DNA of 64,000 nt from contig JAYKXP010000087.1 of the NCBI GenBank assembly GCA_037176845.1, positions 1 to 64,000 of the forward strand. The letters are read 5' to 3'. The position numbers and the translations under genes are program-made. Numbering within the stretch: position 1 is the stretch's first letter; each line of letters starts with the position of its first letter. This document shows, piece after piece, positions 45,901-55,584 of the stretch. Below the pieces are notes generated by a model. The model was not told where the DNA came from. It did not search any database and saw only the letters and a program-made list of their open reading frames with translations. The stretch is from Paramarasmius palmivorus. Lineage: Eukaryota > Basidiomycota > Agaricomycetes > Agaricales > Marasmiaceae.

Positions 45901-46707
45901 TATGTTGATTACAACCTGGACGACTGGTCTAACCTGCTCAATATGGCAGAGTTTGCATATAACAACCAGGCGCATGAAGGTACCAAGGAAAGTCCCTTCT
46001 TCTTGGAATATGGTCGACACCCAAGAGCAGGACCAACAATCACTAGAGAACTCAACCGTCCAAAGGAAAGAGATCTCAATGAAATCACAAGAAGACGTCA
46101 AGAAGCTCAGGAGCAGGCGCAAGCGGCCCTGAAGCTGGCTGCTGAACGCATGAAGTGGTACTATGACAAGGGTGTACAGAATGTTCCCTTCAAAGTCGGT
46201 GATAAAGTACTACTCAACTTGAAGGATTATCAGGAGAAGGAACGGGCACTTCACCCAAGATATGAAGGACCATTTGAGATTGTTGAAAAACTGTCTCCAG
46301 TCACCTTCAAACTGAAGATGCCTGATAGATTCCGAGCATACCATCCTGTCTTCCATGCAAGCAAGTTAGCACCCTATCAAGACCCTGTTATTATAGGGCA
46401 GAGAGAGGAACCACCTGAACCAGAAACGGTGAATGGAAACCCAGTATGGGAAGTGGAAAAAATCCTGCAACATCGTATTCGTGGACGCAAGACTGAGTAT
46501 CTTGTGAGATGGAAAGGATTTACTCGTGCTGAAGACAGTTGGCAAACTACAGCTGATCTTTCGGGAGCAAAGCAGAAAATTGCTGAGTACAAGAAGTTGG
46601 GACGTGCTCCAATTCGAATCATTGAACTTGAAACTGATCCAGTAGAAGAACAGTTCTCAACGGAGCTCGAACCAAAAGAGGGGGTGATGTCACAGATTTC
46701 GGCCTAA
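42856..46707 (+). CDS. Gypsy Pol polyprotein with chromodomain
   Basis: The frame is open from about 42856, overlapping the gag end by 60 nt in the -1 frame, so Gag-Pol is probably made by frameshifting; I see no classic slippery heptamer. The first internal initiator-like codon is TTG at 42994. Counting from there: protease DSGA at 36; RT with YLDD near 418; RNase H STDAS near 562 and later acidic residues; integrase HHCC zinc region at about 789-825 and a DDE core at about 859, 920 and 956; a GPY/F-type module (YEGPFEIVEKL); and a C-terminal chromodomain (VWEVEKIL...YLVRWKGF) at about 1150-1200. No stops or gaps. The stop codon lies inside the 3' LTR. Confidence 0.95.
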   Translation, partial: TDGSEEGKSALQRGFSEGTVEEIVCDLQSGNRILTVGTEHDSVKVALESCTSNVARNKKFSFRIPVTLWVYGVKVQTEALVDSGATTNFIDKRFVERNHLVTNKLATPYEVHNADGTPNVAGRITEYVRAYLQIGTHKTVHYLFVTNLGDKEMMIGYSYLYKHNPEIDWQSGEWAFTRCPETCATGVRKIEVVEAGADELDELEDEEDLPWIPSLDEIGSEDMVNPYINWVDINDPDDCQQAKVIATMFDDKDMEEVLDDTDEDTIKWKSLVPEWLHDHGNVFSKRKSERMPERKPYDHPIDFVEGAKLPRPAKLYPLSPKERNSLDEWIDEELRKGYIRPSKSPVAAPFFFVKKHDGSLRPVMDYRALNDVTIKNRYPIPRISDLIDALSNASIFTKIDLRWGYNNVRIREGDEWKTAFITKRGLFEATVMYFGFSNAPATFQAMMNDLLGDLIRQGQVMVYLDDILIFGNDKEEHRKLVREVLKRLQDNDLYAKAEKCFFEKDSIEYLGMIISKGHVSMDPKKVAGVLEWPVPTKVKHVQAFLGFANFYRRFIKDFAKIARPLTNLTKKGLPWAWDKEQQDAFEALKQAFTSAPILRIPDDTSPFRLSTDASDFAIGAVLSQLDPVDKLWHPVAFYSKSLDVHERNYEIYDKELLAIIRALEEYRHYLEGHPEKFEIWSDHQNLTYFKSAQKLTRRQARWALFLTRFNYSLHHKPGKTMQAEDPLSRRPDHEEGVNLDNQDQILLKPEFFAIQAIEAAHESPVNDDQILREVKEALLSDEVTKDYKSLLNSGPREFKKSLEEWNYENGLLLYRGKVYIPQSTNDHLRRRIVQIHHDITSAGHPGRWKTYELVSRNYWWPGMSIFVKNYVKGCDTCQRMKNRPQQPYGLLQPNEVPNGPWEIITVDLITQLPESFGFNAICVVVDRLTKRAHFFPITNEFSAKDLARLLYDRIYPLHGLPLQIISDRGPQFAAELFQEWCNLLGIQSTMSTAYHPQTDGQTERVNQTLEQYLRCYVDYNLDDWSNLLNMAEFAYNNQAHEGTKESPFFLEYGRHPRAGPTITRELNRPKERDLNEITRRRQEAQEQAQAALKLAAERMKWYYDKGVQNVPFKVGDKVLLNLKDYQEKERALHPRYEGPFEIVEKLSPVTFKLKMPDRFRAYHPVFHASKLAPYQDPVIIGQREEPPEPETVNGNPVWEVEKILQHRIRGRKTEYLVRWKGFTRAEDSWQTTADLSGAKQKIAEYKKLGRAPIRIIELETDPVEEQFSTELEPKEGVMSQISA
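46674..46684 (+). other. Polypurine tract of the gypsy element
   Basis: AAAAGAGGGGG, three bases before the TGTCAC start of the 3' LTR. It is still inside the pol reading frame. Confidence 0.85.
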
Positions 46708-47174
46708 GCCCCTGTGATATATCTTATCTGTGCCATATCATTATCGTATCATCTCTAGATTAGATTATCTATGGACTCATTCTAGATTATTCCAGAAGGT
46801 TCTATGGCTAGAACATCCTAGAATGTTCTAGCAACTCTGACTCATTAGATATTACGCTTTACTCATTAGATATTACGCTTATGACTCGTATTACTCAGAA
46901 TATGCTAGGCATTACTCAGATTCTACTTGGCATTACTCAGAATACGCTTGGCTATTGTACGCTTTAGGAAAGTCATCACCTGATGCTAAGCCTTTTGGCA
47001 GGGTGTAGCATAACATACATAAATAGTTTCCACATGTATATAAGGAGGCTAGTCTGAGTCCTAAGAACTCAGACTCAATAACATCTGTGCTTCTATAGCA
47101 ACATCTCTTTTCTAAACACCTACTATTCTCCAACACCTGCAACACCTAACTAGGTGAGTATTAGATTTGTGATA
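46688..47174 (+). repeat. 3' LTR of the gypsy element
   Basis: 487 bp, read as identical to 39603-40089. The pol stop codon is at 46705-46707, within its first 20 bp. Followed by the target duplication ACCAC. Confidence 0.96.
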
Positions 47175-49980
47175 ACCACCTCCTTCAACGCGTTCATCTC
47201 GGTAGGCATAGAAAGGTGCATTCAAAGTTTCTGTATACTCTTCTTAGATCTAATGTACATTCTAGAAGCTCATAAAAATTGAATACAAGATATACCTCAA
47301 GAGGTCAGTATGTTCACTATTCTCGATGTTTTTCACCATTGTTCATAGCTCTCCTATAGCTACCCAAGTGCAAGCCCTAAAACACTATCTAAACCTTCGA
47401 AGATGTATTATCATCCATGCATACCCCAACATCTTTCTATCACCTTTTCAAACGCGCTCCTCGACACCACCTGGACCCGTTCCCAATTACTCCATGACAG
47501 TAGCCTACACAGACCCCCAACCACCTCAAATAGGCTGCAGTTTCCCTTCTCTTGCGACATGGGCACTATGAATCCCTGCTCTTCCTCCTGCTCACATTAT
47601 AACGTGTCCCGTCGCCTGTACTCTACCCTTGCATCCTAGTCTTCACGCTACACGTATACCATCCCTACCTGTCAAGACTCCGCAGGATTAACGCCTTCAC
47701 GATGGTCCCGGTCTACCTCTCCGTATATGGCCCTTTTGCCGCAACCACGAGTCTCCCAAAAACGATACAATTACGCTCCCTTTGCCCTGCCCTGCTATCG
47801 AGCCCTGTGTCGTGTATTCCACCAAATTGCAAACGGGCTCATAGTGGTACATGGGGTGCTGATGGGGTGTTGGCATAGTGCTGAATACAAAGATTGTCGT
47901 GGTAGAATCAACGGTTGAGTTGGCTTATCGGTATAACACTCACGGTGAGCGCACACTGTCCTTCACTTTTTCGACGCATGTTATTGACCGTATTGTTTCC
48001 AGCAGCAAAGAAACCACGCTAAAGTACGGTGGTAGCTTTTTGATCAAACCGGCGAGCTTGAAAAGAACATTTTTCCCTGTCACAATACTATGGTGTCTGG
48101 ACCCACAGGTCCTTCCTCCTCGATATCCAGACGTAAACACCCCACCTTCTTACCCCCTCATATCCAACCTCCTCCCAGTCCCATACTCCAAGATCGTGAA
48201 GGTTCAATCTTTCTGTGATAAATGAGGCTTCGCTGGTTGTTTTACCAACCGACGCCTACTTTTTACCTTCTTCGGCTCCACCTACCTTGAAGGATGCACG
48301 CCCCCAGCTTCATCTCCGACATTCCTTCACTCAATGAATGAGGCTGTATAGCCTTGCCTGCATCAACTTCACAGAAAGATGCTGGGGGTTGTCAACGTAA
48401 TATGTCGCAGGATATCGGTACGTGATAGAAACCTGCTATACCCACGTAGGCTGTCGTTGGAGGAGATGGGGTATGGGGAGGGGATACCCCTGGTTGGGCT
48501 TGGATGAGAGAAAGGCGGCGGATAATTGGCCATGGCCCAAGCTTCGGTGGGTACTCTTCCCTTTTTTCTGTTGTCAACTGATATTGACGTTTCGTGTACA
48601 ACAGCAGTCAGCGTAGATCACCCAGAACGGCCAGCGGCGCGAAAGATTCCCCACGACTGTTCTCGAAAACACCCACCGCCCCCGTGGTATTACATGCAAC
48701 TCGAGCTCGGAAATGTACCTCTACGCTGCTACACCAGGACACTCCTTTGGTAGACATACTCAAGTCAAACATTCTCACTTTGACTGCGAGACCCTTTGCT
48801 CCTATAGCTTGTAGAGTAGCCAAGACCAATATCATATTCATTGCATTGTCGATGTCCATATACAGTAAAGGTCCTTCCCAAAATGGAAGGAACCCTGGAA
48901 AGGTATATTTGTGCCTAGAGGCGCAGGTTTTCTACATTACTATAGAATAAAATCAGCATTTTGAGAGCCAGTTGGTAGATCGAGATGCTACTCACCAAGC
49001 TCGTTGACTCTTTCTTCCAAGGATCTTTTGGGCCTTAATCTCAGCCCTCAACCGACCAAGGCCCAACTCGACACCCATCCCAGTCAAACATAGGGACAAT
49101 TATACCCAGAGCTCAGTAGCCCGACACCCTCAGAATTGCCTCCGCATCCACACCGAAATCTCTACCTTTGAGAGTTGTAGAAAGTCGCGGGGGCAGTTGA
49201 TAGTCGTTGAGATGCGGGAATACAAGGACATTCACTGCAGCGGGGGGCGGGGTGTGTTGATATTGGTGTAGTCGTTCTCGGTTGAGGAGTATTGGGATCT
49301 AGGCCACGGTAAGAGTAAGTAAAAGCAAGGCCTTATCGTAGATATGGAATGGTGCTCACCTGTATAAAGTTCAAGCCCTATGTCCCGGCTGATAGAGTCA
49401 GCTAGGCATCCATTCTCCGTAAAACGTTGCATGTGGGTGACGATAAATCAAAAGCCGGGCTATCGAAGCCTTGGGTTGTGGATGGTGTCGGTCGGGTGCG
49501 TGTGGAAGCTTCATCGATTTCATGACGATTCTTCTGGCCAGCGCGAATTTGAAGCGGAGGCAGGGTATAGTCGGCAGGATGCACGGTAGGACTGAAACTA
49601 TGGGAGTGTACCCAAGGGTGTTGTTGGTTGTAGTTCCGAGGTGGAATGGAAGGCCCAGGACAAGGAAGGGCGTGTCGAGCTTCGAGGTCTTGACCTAGGC
49701 TGGAGTTGAGGTTATGAGAGCGGGAGCTGAGTTGAGGACTTGAAAACGTACTTTTGCTAGCCATCCAGCCGCTCAGAGCAATGAAAGAAGCCAGAGTGTT
49801 GAGGTCGGAGACATAATGCGCGTGGTTTTGCCCTGAGATAATTTGAGTGCGGCAAAGGATGTGGTCTGAAAAACAAATACCTTTTGTGATGTTGGAAAAG
49901 GAGTGTGTATGTTGAATTGGAATCCTTGGAGGAGCGTTGGATGAGTGAGGAAAAGAGTCGTGATGGTCAAGGTGTAAGCG
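47175..49980. repeat. Duplicated unit, short copy (2.8 kb, right of the gypsy element)
   Basis: Its first 40 bp are the second half of the block split by the gypsy element. Plus strand: exon block to 47215, intron with TCTAATGTACATTCTAG end, exon pieces at 47.35-47.65 kb, HQIANGLIVVHGV (47.82 kb), the branch-site intron at 47945-48000, the TTCTACC/TTTTACC-AACCGACGCC block (48.24 kb) and the intron GTGGGTACTC...CGTGTACA (48.55-48.60 kb). Minus strand: MDIDNAMNMILVLATLQAIG (48.85 kb), GMGVELGLGRLRAEIK (49.05 kb), FTENGCLADSIS (49.4 kb). Probably non-functional copies of a gene pair. Confidence 0.6.
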
Positions 49981-50040
49981 TTTCGCCGCGCCAGCGCTTC
50001 TCTTTCCAAAACGCTCACCTCGTCCATGGACCATGTGCAT
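49402..50040 (-). CDS. Longest minus-strand ORF of the duplicated unit
   Basis: A 212-codon frame starting MHMVHGRGERFGKRSAG and running straight through two places where other copies show good introns (about 49.75-49.69 and 49.88-49.84 kb on the minus strand). The part shared with other copies is the start (KRLHLDHH). I recognise no domain, and the read-through may be chance. A spliced version would differ in its second half. Confidence 0.25.
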   Translation of the reverse strand: MHMVHGRGERFGKRSAGAAKRLHLDHHDSFPHSSNAPPRIPIQHTHSFSNITKGICFSDHILCRTQIISGQNHAHYVSDLNTLASFIALSGWMASKSTFSSPQLSSRSHNLNSSLGQDLEARHALPCPGPSIPPRNYNQQHPWVHSHSFSPTVHPADYTLPPLQIRAGQKNRHEIDEASTRTRPTPSTTQGFDSPAFDLSSPTCNVLRRMDA

Positions 50041-50131
50041 CCATTCGCAGTCCTATAAAGGTATGCTGAACCATTCTTAATGCACTGTTCTCAGATCTAA
50101 TATACCTTGTTAGTATCCCAGCAGGAATCAA

Positions 50132-50160
50132 CTTCAAGCTTCAAGCTTCAAGCTTCAAGT
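50132..50160. repeat. Microsatellite (CTTCAAG)4
   Basis: Four tandem copies of CTTCAAG in an exon-like stretch. The matching sequence at 21.33 kb has one copy. Confidence 0.9.
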
Positions 50161-51355
50161 CCGAATCATACAAGACATGACATCGGGTTTCTGGTATGTA
50201 CGCTACTCTACAATTTTCCACTGTCACTCATAGCTTCTCCAAGGCAAATGCAAGCCCAGAACGTCATCAATACCTTCAAAGACCTATTACTCCCCATCAT
50301 TAATCCAACACCTTCGTATTACCTTTCCAAACGCGCTTTTCGACACCACCTCAACTCCATTCTCAATTCCAGACTCAAACCGCTACAGTACACTCAACGC
50401 AACCTCAGTCAAGGATGCTAGGCCTCCGTTGCGCTACCTACGCGACATGGGCCTTGAACTACTCTTTCATACCTCCCACTTCCATTACAACGCATCCAAT
50501 GTCCTGTGCTCTACTGTCCACATCCTGTAGCTCTCATGCTGCACGGCGGCTCAAGGAAGTTAGGTGAGTTCTGACCCTGCGCTTTCCTTGTTTGTGTGAT
50601 AGCAACCTATACTTGTTCTCTCAATGATAGGTTCAAGTTCCCTGGGGCAGAGGAATCTCGACATTAGATTCAGTTTTATCTTGCGAATGCTGTCTTGGGA
50701 TACGGCAACAAAGAAGTTAGAACCAATGCTAGAGTGTCTCGGAACGGCCTATGGCGGATTAGTGTGGTACGTTCAGTTTCACCTCACATGGGCCCCTTGA
50801 TGCTAACTCTTGCATTATCAGATTATCGGAGCGTTCGCGGTATGACGGACGAAACCATCTCAGAAGGTGCTAGTCGTATTGGCTGTACAAAATAGTATCC
50901 ACATCTGAGTGTATCCGACACCAATTCTATGAATCGAAGCTTTAAAGCTTTTCCATATCCCCCGCATTGATCTAGATTCTCGACCCTGCGAGATGAAACG
51001 GTTAAGCTTGGCGTAGTTTGCCAGATCCTTAACACGCGTGCGCACCTTTGTTCGTGGAGGTACAGCCTAGTGTTGACTCGGAGATGACCAAATGAATGCC
51101 TAAAATTCCAAGCTTTGAGAACGGAAGTCGTGATACGATTTAGTTACAGAATCTGAATTCTTCTGAGCTGAACTACGGACCCTAGAAAACGTGTTGGAAT
51201 CGCGTCTCGAGCTCCTGGGAGCGCTTAGGCATGTAGTTGTGCTCTCAAAAGTTGGTCAAATGTGTGTTGCTGAGGTCGAATGTGGAATATATACTTATCT
51301 TGACATTGAATTATGCATGGGTATTAGGAGAACGGTAGTGTGAGCTTCGGAGAAA

Positions 51356-51775
51356 GTGACGGAAGTTGCTGCATCTCACCTTGACCTCGTTCCATTCGGT
51401 TCCTCTTCCTTCTTCAACTTCCGGTCGTCCTCCAAGCAGTCTCGTCGACATTTCTTTATACAGGATCTTCCGAATGAACCCCAAAGCTCATCGCAACAAC
51501 CATCTGAACCTTCAGAGTTTCAAAACATAGGTCAAAAGCAATCCGATACCCATATCTTACGCGTTAGTCAAACCTACACTTCTCATTGCAACAAGCTAAG
51601 GACCAGCATTACATCCAGACCTCTAGAACGATACCCCAGTGCTTTTCACCTTTGGTTCTCGGTGATTTTTCCGGTTAGGATTGCCATCGTTCCATTCGAC
51701 AAATTTCGCAGACCGTATTTGTTGGGGACACCGGCAGGGATAAAAGCTCGAATACAGGCTTTGGGCTTCCCGTGA
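51356..51775 (+). CDS. Exon-like ORF upstream of the kinase-like paralogue
   Basis: 139 open codons without an ATG start. The C-terminal part (VPFDKFRRP, LLGTPAG) is conserved in the partner copy at about 35.67 kb (VPFDKFHRP, LGTPAG), where the upstream part is frameshifted. It is followed by a GTGAGTACTTT splice-like site about 36 bp past its stop. It may be part of a decayed upstream gene; no domain is recognised. Confidence 0.25.
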   Translation: MTEVAASHLDLVPFGSSSFFNFRSSSKQSRRHFFIQDLPNEPQSSSQQPSEPSEFQNIGQKQSDTHILRVSQTYTSHCNKLRTSITSRPLERYPSAFHLWFSVIFPVRIAIVPFDKFRRPYLLGTPAGIKARIQALGFP

Positions 51776-52353
51776 TGTGCTGAAGAGTAATTAATCTATG
51801 TCATGTTCAGGTGAGTACTTTCATAGTCCTGTTTCTTTCTAAATCAGAATGTTCAATTGCTGACCTTGTGTCGTTAACAGCGACCGATTTAAGTTTTCCT
51901 ACAAGCAAGTTCTGCTGGGCACATACAAACCAGCTTTGTGCTTTCTTTCCGTCCATTTTGGATTGGCTTTGGGTTTCCGTACATCCGGCATCTGGTCCTA
52001 CCTCATCCGGCTCTTGCTAGGATTTCGAAGCTTCAAGTTCTTGTACCACCATGCGAAACATTGAGCAGGGTGGCCTCGGGATCTTTGGTTGACCTTTCCT
52101 TCACAAGATACTCAGACCCTAAACATACATCGCACGGCGCTCTTTTGAAGCTGCGCCCATGTCATCCACAAGCGCTGTGAATGTCATTCTCCCTGTTTGC
52201 CATGCGGCATGACACACAGCAATACAATCGATATCGATATCATTTGTTCAGGCGCTCAACGTCCGACTGCTGCATGGTCGGAACAGCCTTAAGGTGAACA
52301 TGCGTTCCACATGCTCACATACACACCTTTACCTTCAACCACCACCATTGCTC

Positions 52354-54593
52354 ATGGAATTCTTCCAAGGATCCTCCAATTTCACTATTGAAGGAGGGAA
52401 CTTCTCAAATGTTGCCGGTTCCCAGTACAATTACCATGTCCAGGGGAACCTACTGCAGCTCTCGGATCCAAAGGAGACTCGACAAGTGACTGCTTGGGAT
52501 CAGGTATGTCCATCATGACTGGAGCTTGACAAGACTTGCTGAAAAGCATACTTCAGTATCAAGAACTCAAGACGGGGGACATACGGCTCAAAAAGAAGAT
52601 CACAGAGACAACAGTGAAAAGATTGGACATGGAAGGCAGGAGAACCTGGGGAAAGCTGGATGCTCATAGGATCATCTACACTGCCAGTGTTTGTGGCGAG
52701 GATCGTGGAGAGGAGAAGGAGTTTTTGTATGTCAAATATGATGGTTGTGATGCTGTTGAAGTGAGGTTATCTCTCCTTCTAATGCTGCCCTTATTGATTG
52801 TTCACTATAGGCCCACCGACGAGACTTTGAGACCTTTTCTGCTGTCAAGTGAGCTACCTGTAATTTCTCTTTCAAAGCTCATGTTTGGTGCTTTAGGGAT
52901 GTCAACTACATTCAGCTTCTTGGCTACAGTAGCTGGAACAAATTACCTTCACTGGTGTTCTATGATGGTGAGAAGAACGACATCCTCATTATAGGATTGT
53001 GCTGACTTGTGTGTAGCACTCGTGCCGGTATCACATGTACTTGAACAGAACGGGTTCTCAATGCTCTTATATTCATATTTCAACTACGTATGTTCTATTT
53101 TTTCTTCTACTTGTTGTGATAATCATCTCCCTTCTATAGGCTTGCCTAGCGCAAGGAATAGATGCCAAAATGGTGCGCCTACCCATCTAGGATAAACCTT
53201 TGACACTCAAGTTGGGCTTTTAGCTCTTTCGTGAACTATGGATCGAACCAAGGACTGGCACGTTATGCAAAGGGCCATATGTCGAGGATTCCTCCACCAC
53301 CCTTTACGAGGTCTGGCCAGGGGCAACTCTTGAACTTCCCAGTAGCGATCATCATTCCCTCGACCTCCAGACCTACAACAACACCGGCACTCTTTTCCAA
53401 TACCTCATTGGAATTCTTCCTGTATGCAATATCATCGATGGAATCCGTCAGTCCTACAGAGCAACCTCAGAGTGGCCCGACAACAAAGATGCCAAACTCA
53501 TCCTCTCATCTCTCCCTGGCACAATTTACCACAGAACAACTGGAGAGGTTATTGCTCACTACCCGGGAGACAGAGATCAATAGTATTACTACCCCTGGAA
53601 GGAGCAATCTCGCGTACCGGATGCTATGCGAGAAAACATGCACGTGATGGATGATGGATCAGTGGGGTGTGTTTGAAATGGTGTCAAAGTGGTTATTTGG
53701 GCTGATTGGGGGTATAGGTTTATGTTGATGCCAGCAGACATTGCCAGCATCAAGTCGTTTTGGTTATGTTACGATTTGCAGCCTGGGGGTGTGTGGGATT
53801 CCTTTGTGGATTCGTGGGTGTCACAGGCACATGGGATTTTCAGCCAGCTTGGGATTGAAGAGGGTGAATGGGGGGAGTATTGTGAGTTTATTGTGGTTCT
53901 TGTCAGAGTATCGGTACTCATTGATTTACAATAGCTTCTTTGAGTCACTTTTATCTCAAGTTCAAACATAGACGAAAAAAGGGTGCATCACACAGACAGA
54001 CAAAAATCACCACTGACACCTCAATATACCTCTTCATCCGACCAGTACCCTGCCCCTCTGATGACGAAAACAGGTGGGATAATTGGCTGGGAGGAAGGAG
54101 GTACTACTGGTCATTTGACTCCGCTGGGAAAGAGGAGGTGTTGGAGGGTGAGCAGTGGAGGTTAGGCCTTCCGTCATTTAAGACTTCTATCAAAGTTTGG
54201 CATAATTGGTGGGATCGTGACGCTTATGATGCAGTTGAAATGGTCAATCGTCATGAAGGGTTTGATCCCATGTCGATGGATCTGGCCCGATCTCTTGGGC
54301 AGACGATTCTCAAGGTGGTTGGTCGCAATGCGCGTTTTGAGGAGGTTAAAGATGACGGTAAGTTCTCTGTTCTTCCTTTGATGTACTGCTCTAATGCAGA
54401 ACATTCTCAAGATGACGAGACCTTGGCCATTGATAGCAGCATTGAGTTGGCCCAGTCGTCAACGCTTCCATCAGAATTCAAGGAGAGGATTCAATGGATC
54501 CATGATTATTCATTATTATCGGGCTATACAAGAAGATTGTCGAGCAAGGATATCCCGTGCTTAGATGGGCCAGATATTGCAGACGTTGATTGA
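52354..54593 (+). pseudogene. Kinase-like-family paralogue with one internal stop codon
   Basis: Nine exons correspond one to one with 36336-38611: 52354-52503, 52557-52760, 52811-52848, 52897-52967, 53017-53087, 53140-53172, 53224-53666, 53718-53881 and 53935-54593. Exons 3-8 have identical lengths in the two copies and all phases agree. The only break is TAG at 53581-53583 in exon 7, where the intact copy has TGG (DRDQ-W-YYYPW). Without it the product would be 610 aa. The ninth exon has diverged: its start is basic (KHRRKK) where the other copy is acidic, and its end is different. Intron 2 starts with standard GT here. It may be a very young pseudogene, or the stop may be read through or edited. 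Confidence 0.8.
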
Positions 54594-55584
54594 GGTGGTG
54601 CATAGATATGTTATGTTGTTTACGTTCCTATCATGTTGTGTGTCGCATTACTTTGTTTCGATTGGCCTAACTATCATATGTACACCTTCTAAGTGTAGTT
54701 CTAGTGTAAAAACAGCTTGTATACCTGCGACAGATGAAAATTGTGAATTGCATTCAAGGCGACTGGTACCAGCACCGAGATGGCGTAATTACCCCCAGGT
54801 GCCCACATCTCCCGACCAATCACCTATCCATCTAGCCCTACATCCCCCAGAAGTTCCAATAGCCCATAAATCATCTTTATCGATGCCCCCGACTTGGATA
54901 CCTGTGGGTGTGATCGTTCTTCGAGTTTTCGGAGCTCGGGTTTGGGTTCAGTAATAGGTGTAGGTGTGAAATCATTGCCAGCAGCAGCGGAGAGTGGTGG
55001 GATGGATGGACGGGAGCTGCGTTCATGTCTGGTGTCTGGGTATGGGTATGGGATGCTGAGTTTGGTAGGCTGGGATACAGAGCGCAGTATTGAGGTAGTG
55101 CCGAAATAGCAAGAACAGAGAGGCGGTGTGGGCTCTGGAGTGGGATCGCAATGTAGCTTTCAGTTCTAGTGCATGTAGAGAGGGAGCAGAGGGATGCATA
55201 CCGTCAAAGACTGAGGATTTTGACATCGTAGGGTAACCGAGGCTGAGGGATGCGTATCTGGATCCTGATATTGAGGCAGGTCAAGGTCTAGGTGGTGACG
55301 ATGTTGTGAGAGCAAGGATTAAAGCAAAGGGATGAAAACACACCTGTTCTTTATTTACTCAGCCTGCAGAATCCCCACTCTGAGCACCGAAGGAAGTTGG
55401 GACATCGAGGTGAGAGGCATGCCGCGTGGTGTTGCCCTGAGAGATGGACTGAGCGTGTTACCAGGGATGTGATGAAGGAACACATACCTATGGTGAGGTC
55501 GGATAAGATGAGTGTATGGTGGATTGTGAATGTTGACGACGCATTGGATGGACAAGAGGTGGTGGTCAAAGTGGAAGCGTCCTG

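Larger units (their letters stand above)
39603..47174 (+). mobile_element. Complete Ty3/gypsy chromovirus, recent insertion
   Basis: 7572 bp bounded by two 487-bp LTRs that I read as identical base for base. They start TGTCACAG and end TGTGATA. A 5-bp target duplication ACCAC stands at 39598-39602 and 47175-47179. The order is LTR, self-complementary primer site, leader, an extra ORF, gag, pol (protease-RT-RNase H-integrase-chromodomain), polypurine tract, LTR. All frames are open. The element interrupts the first-exon block of a duplicated unit, whose two halves (39565-39602 and 47175-47215) rejoin to match the uninterrupted copy at 55.6 kb. Confidence 0.96.

Noticed and set aside
45728..46132. 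134-codon frame overlapping gypsy integrase
   Set aside because: It lies wholly inside the pol frame in another register and has no motif.
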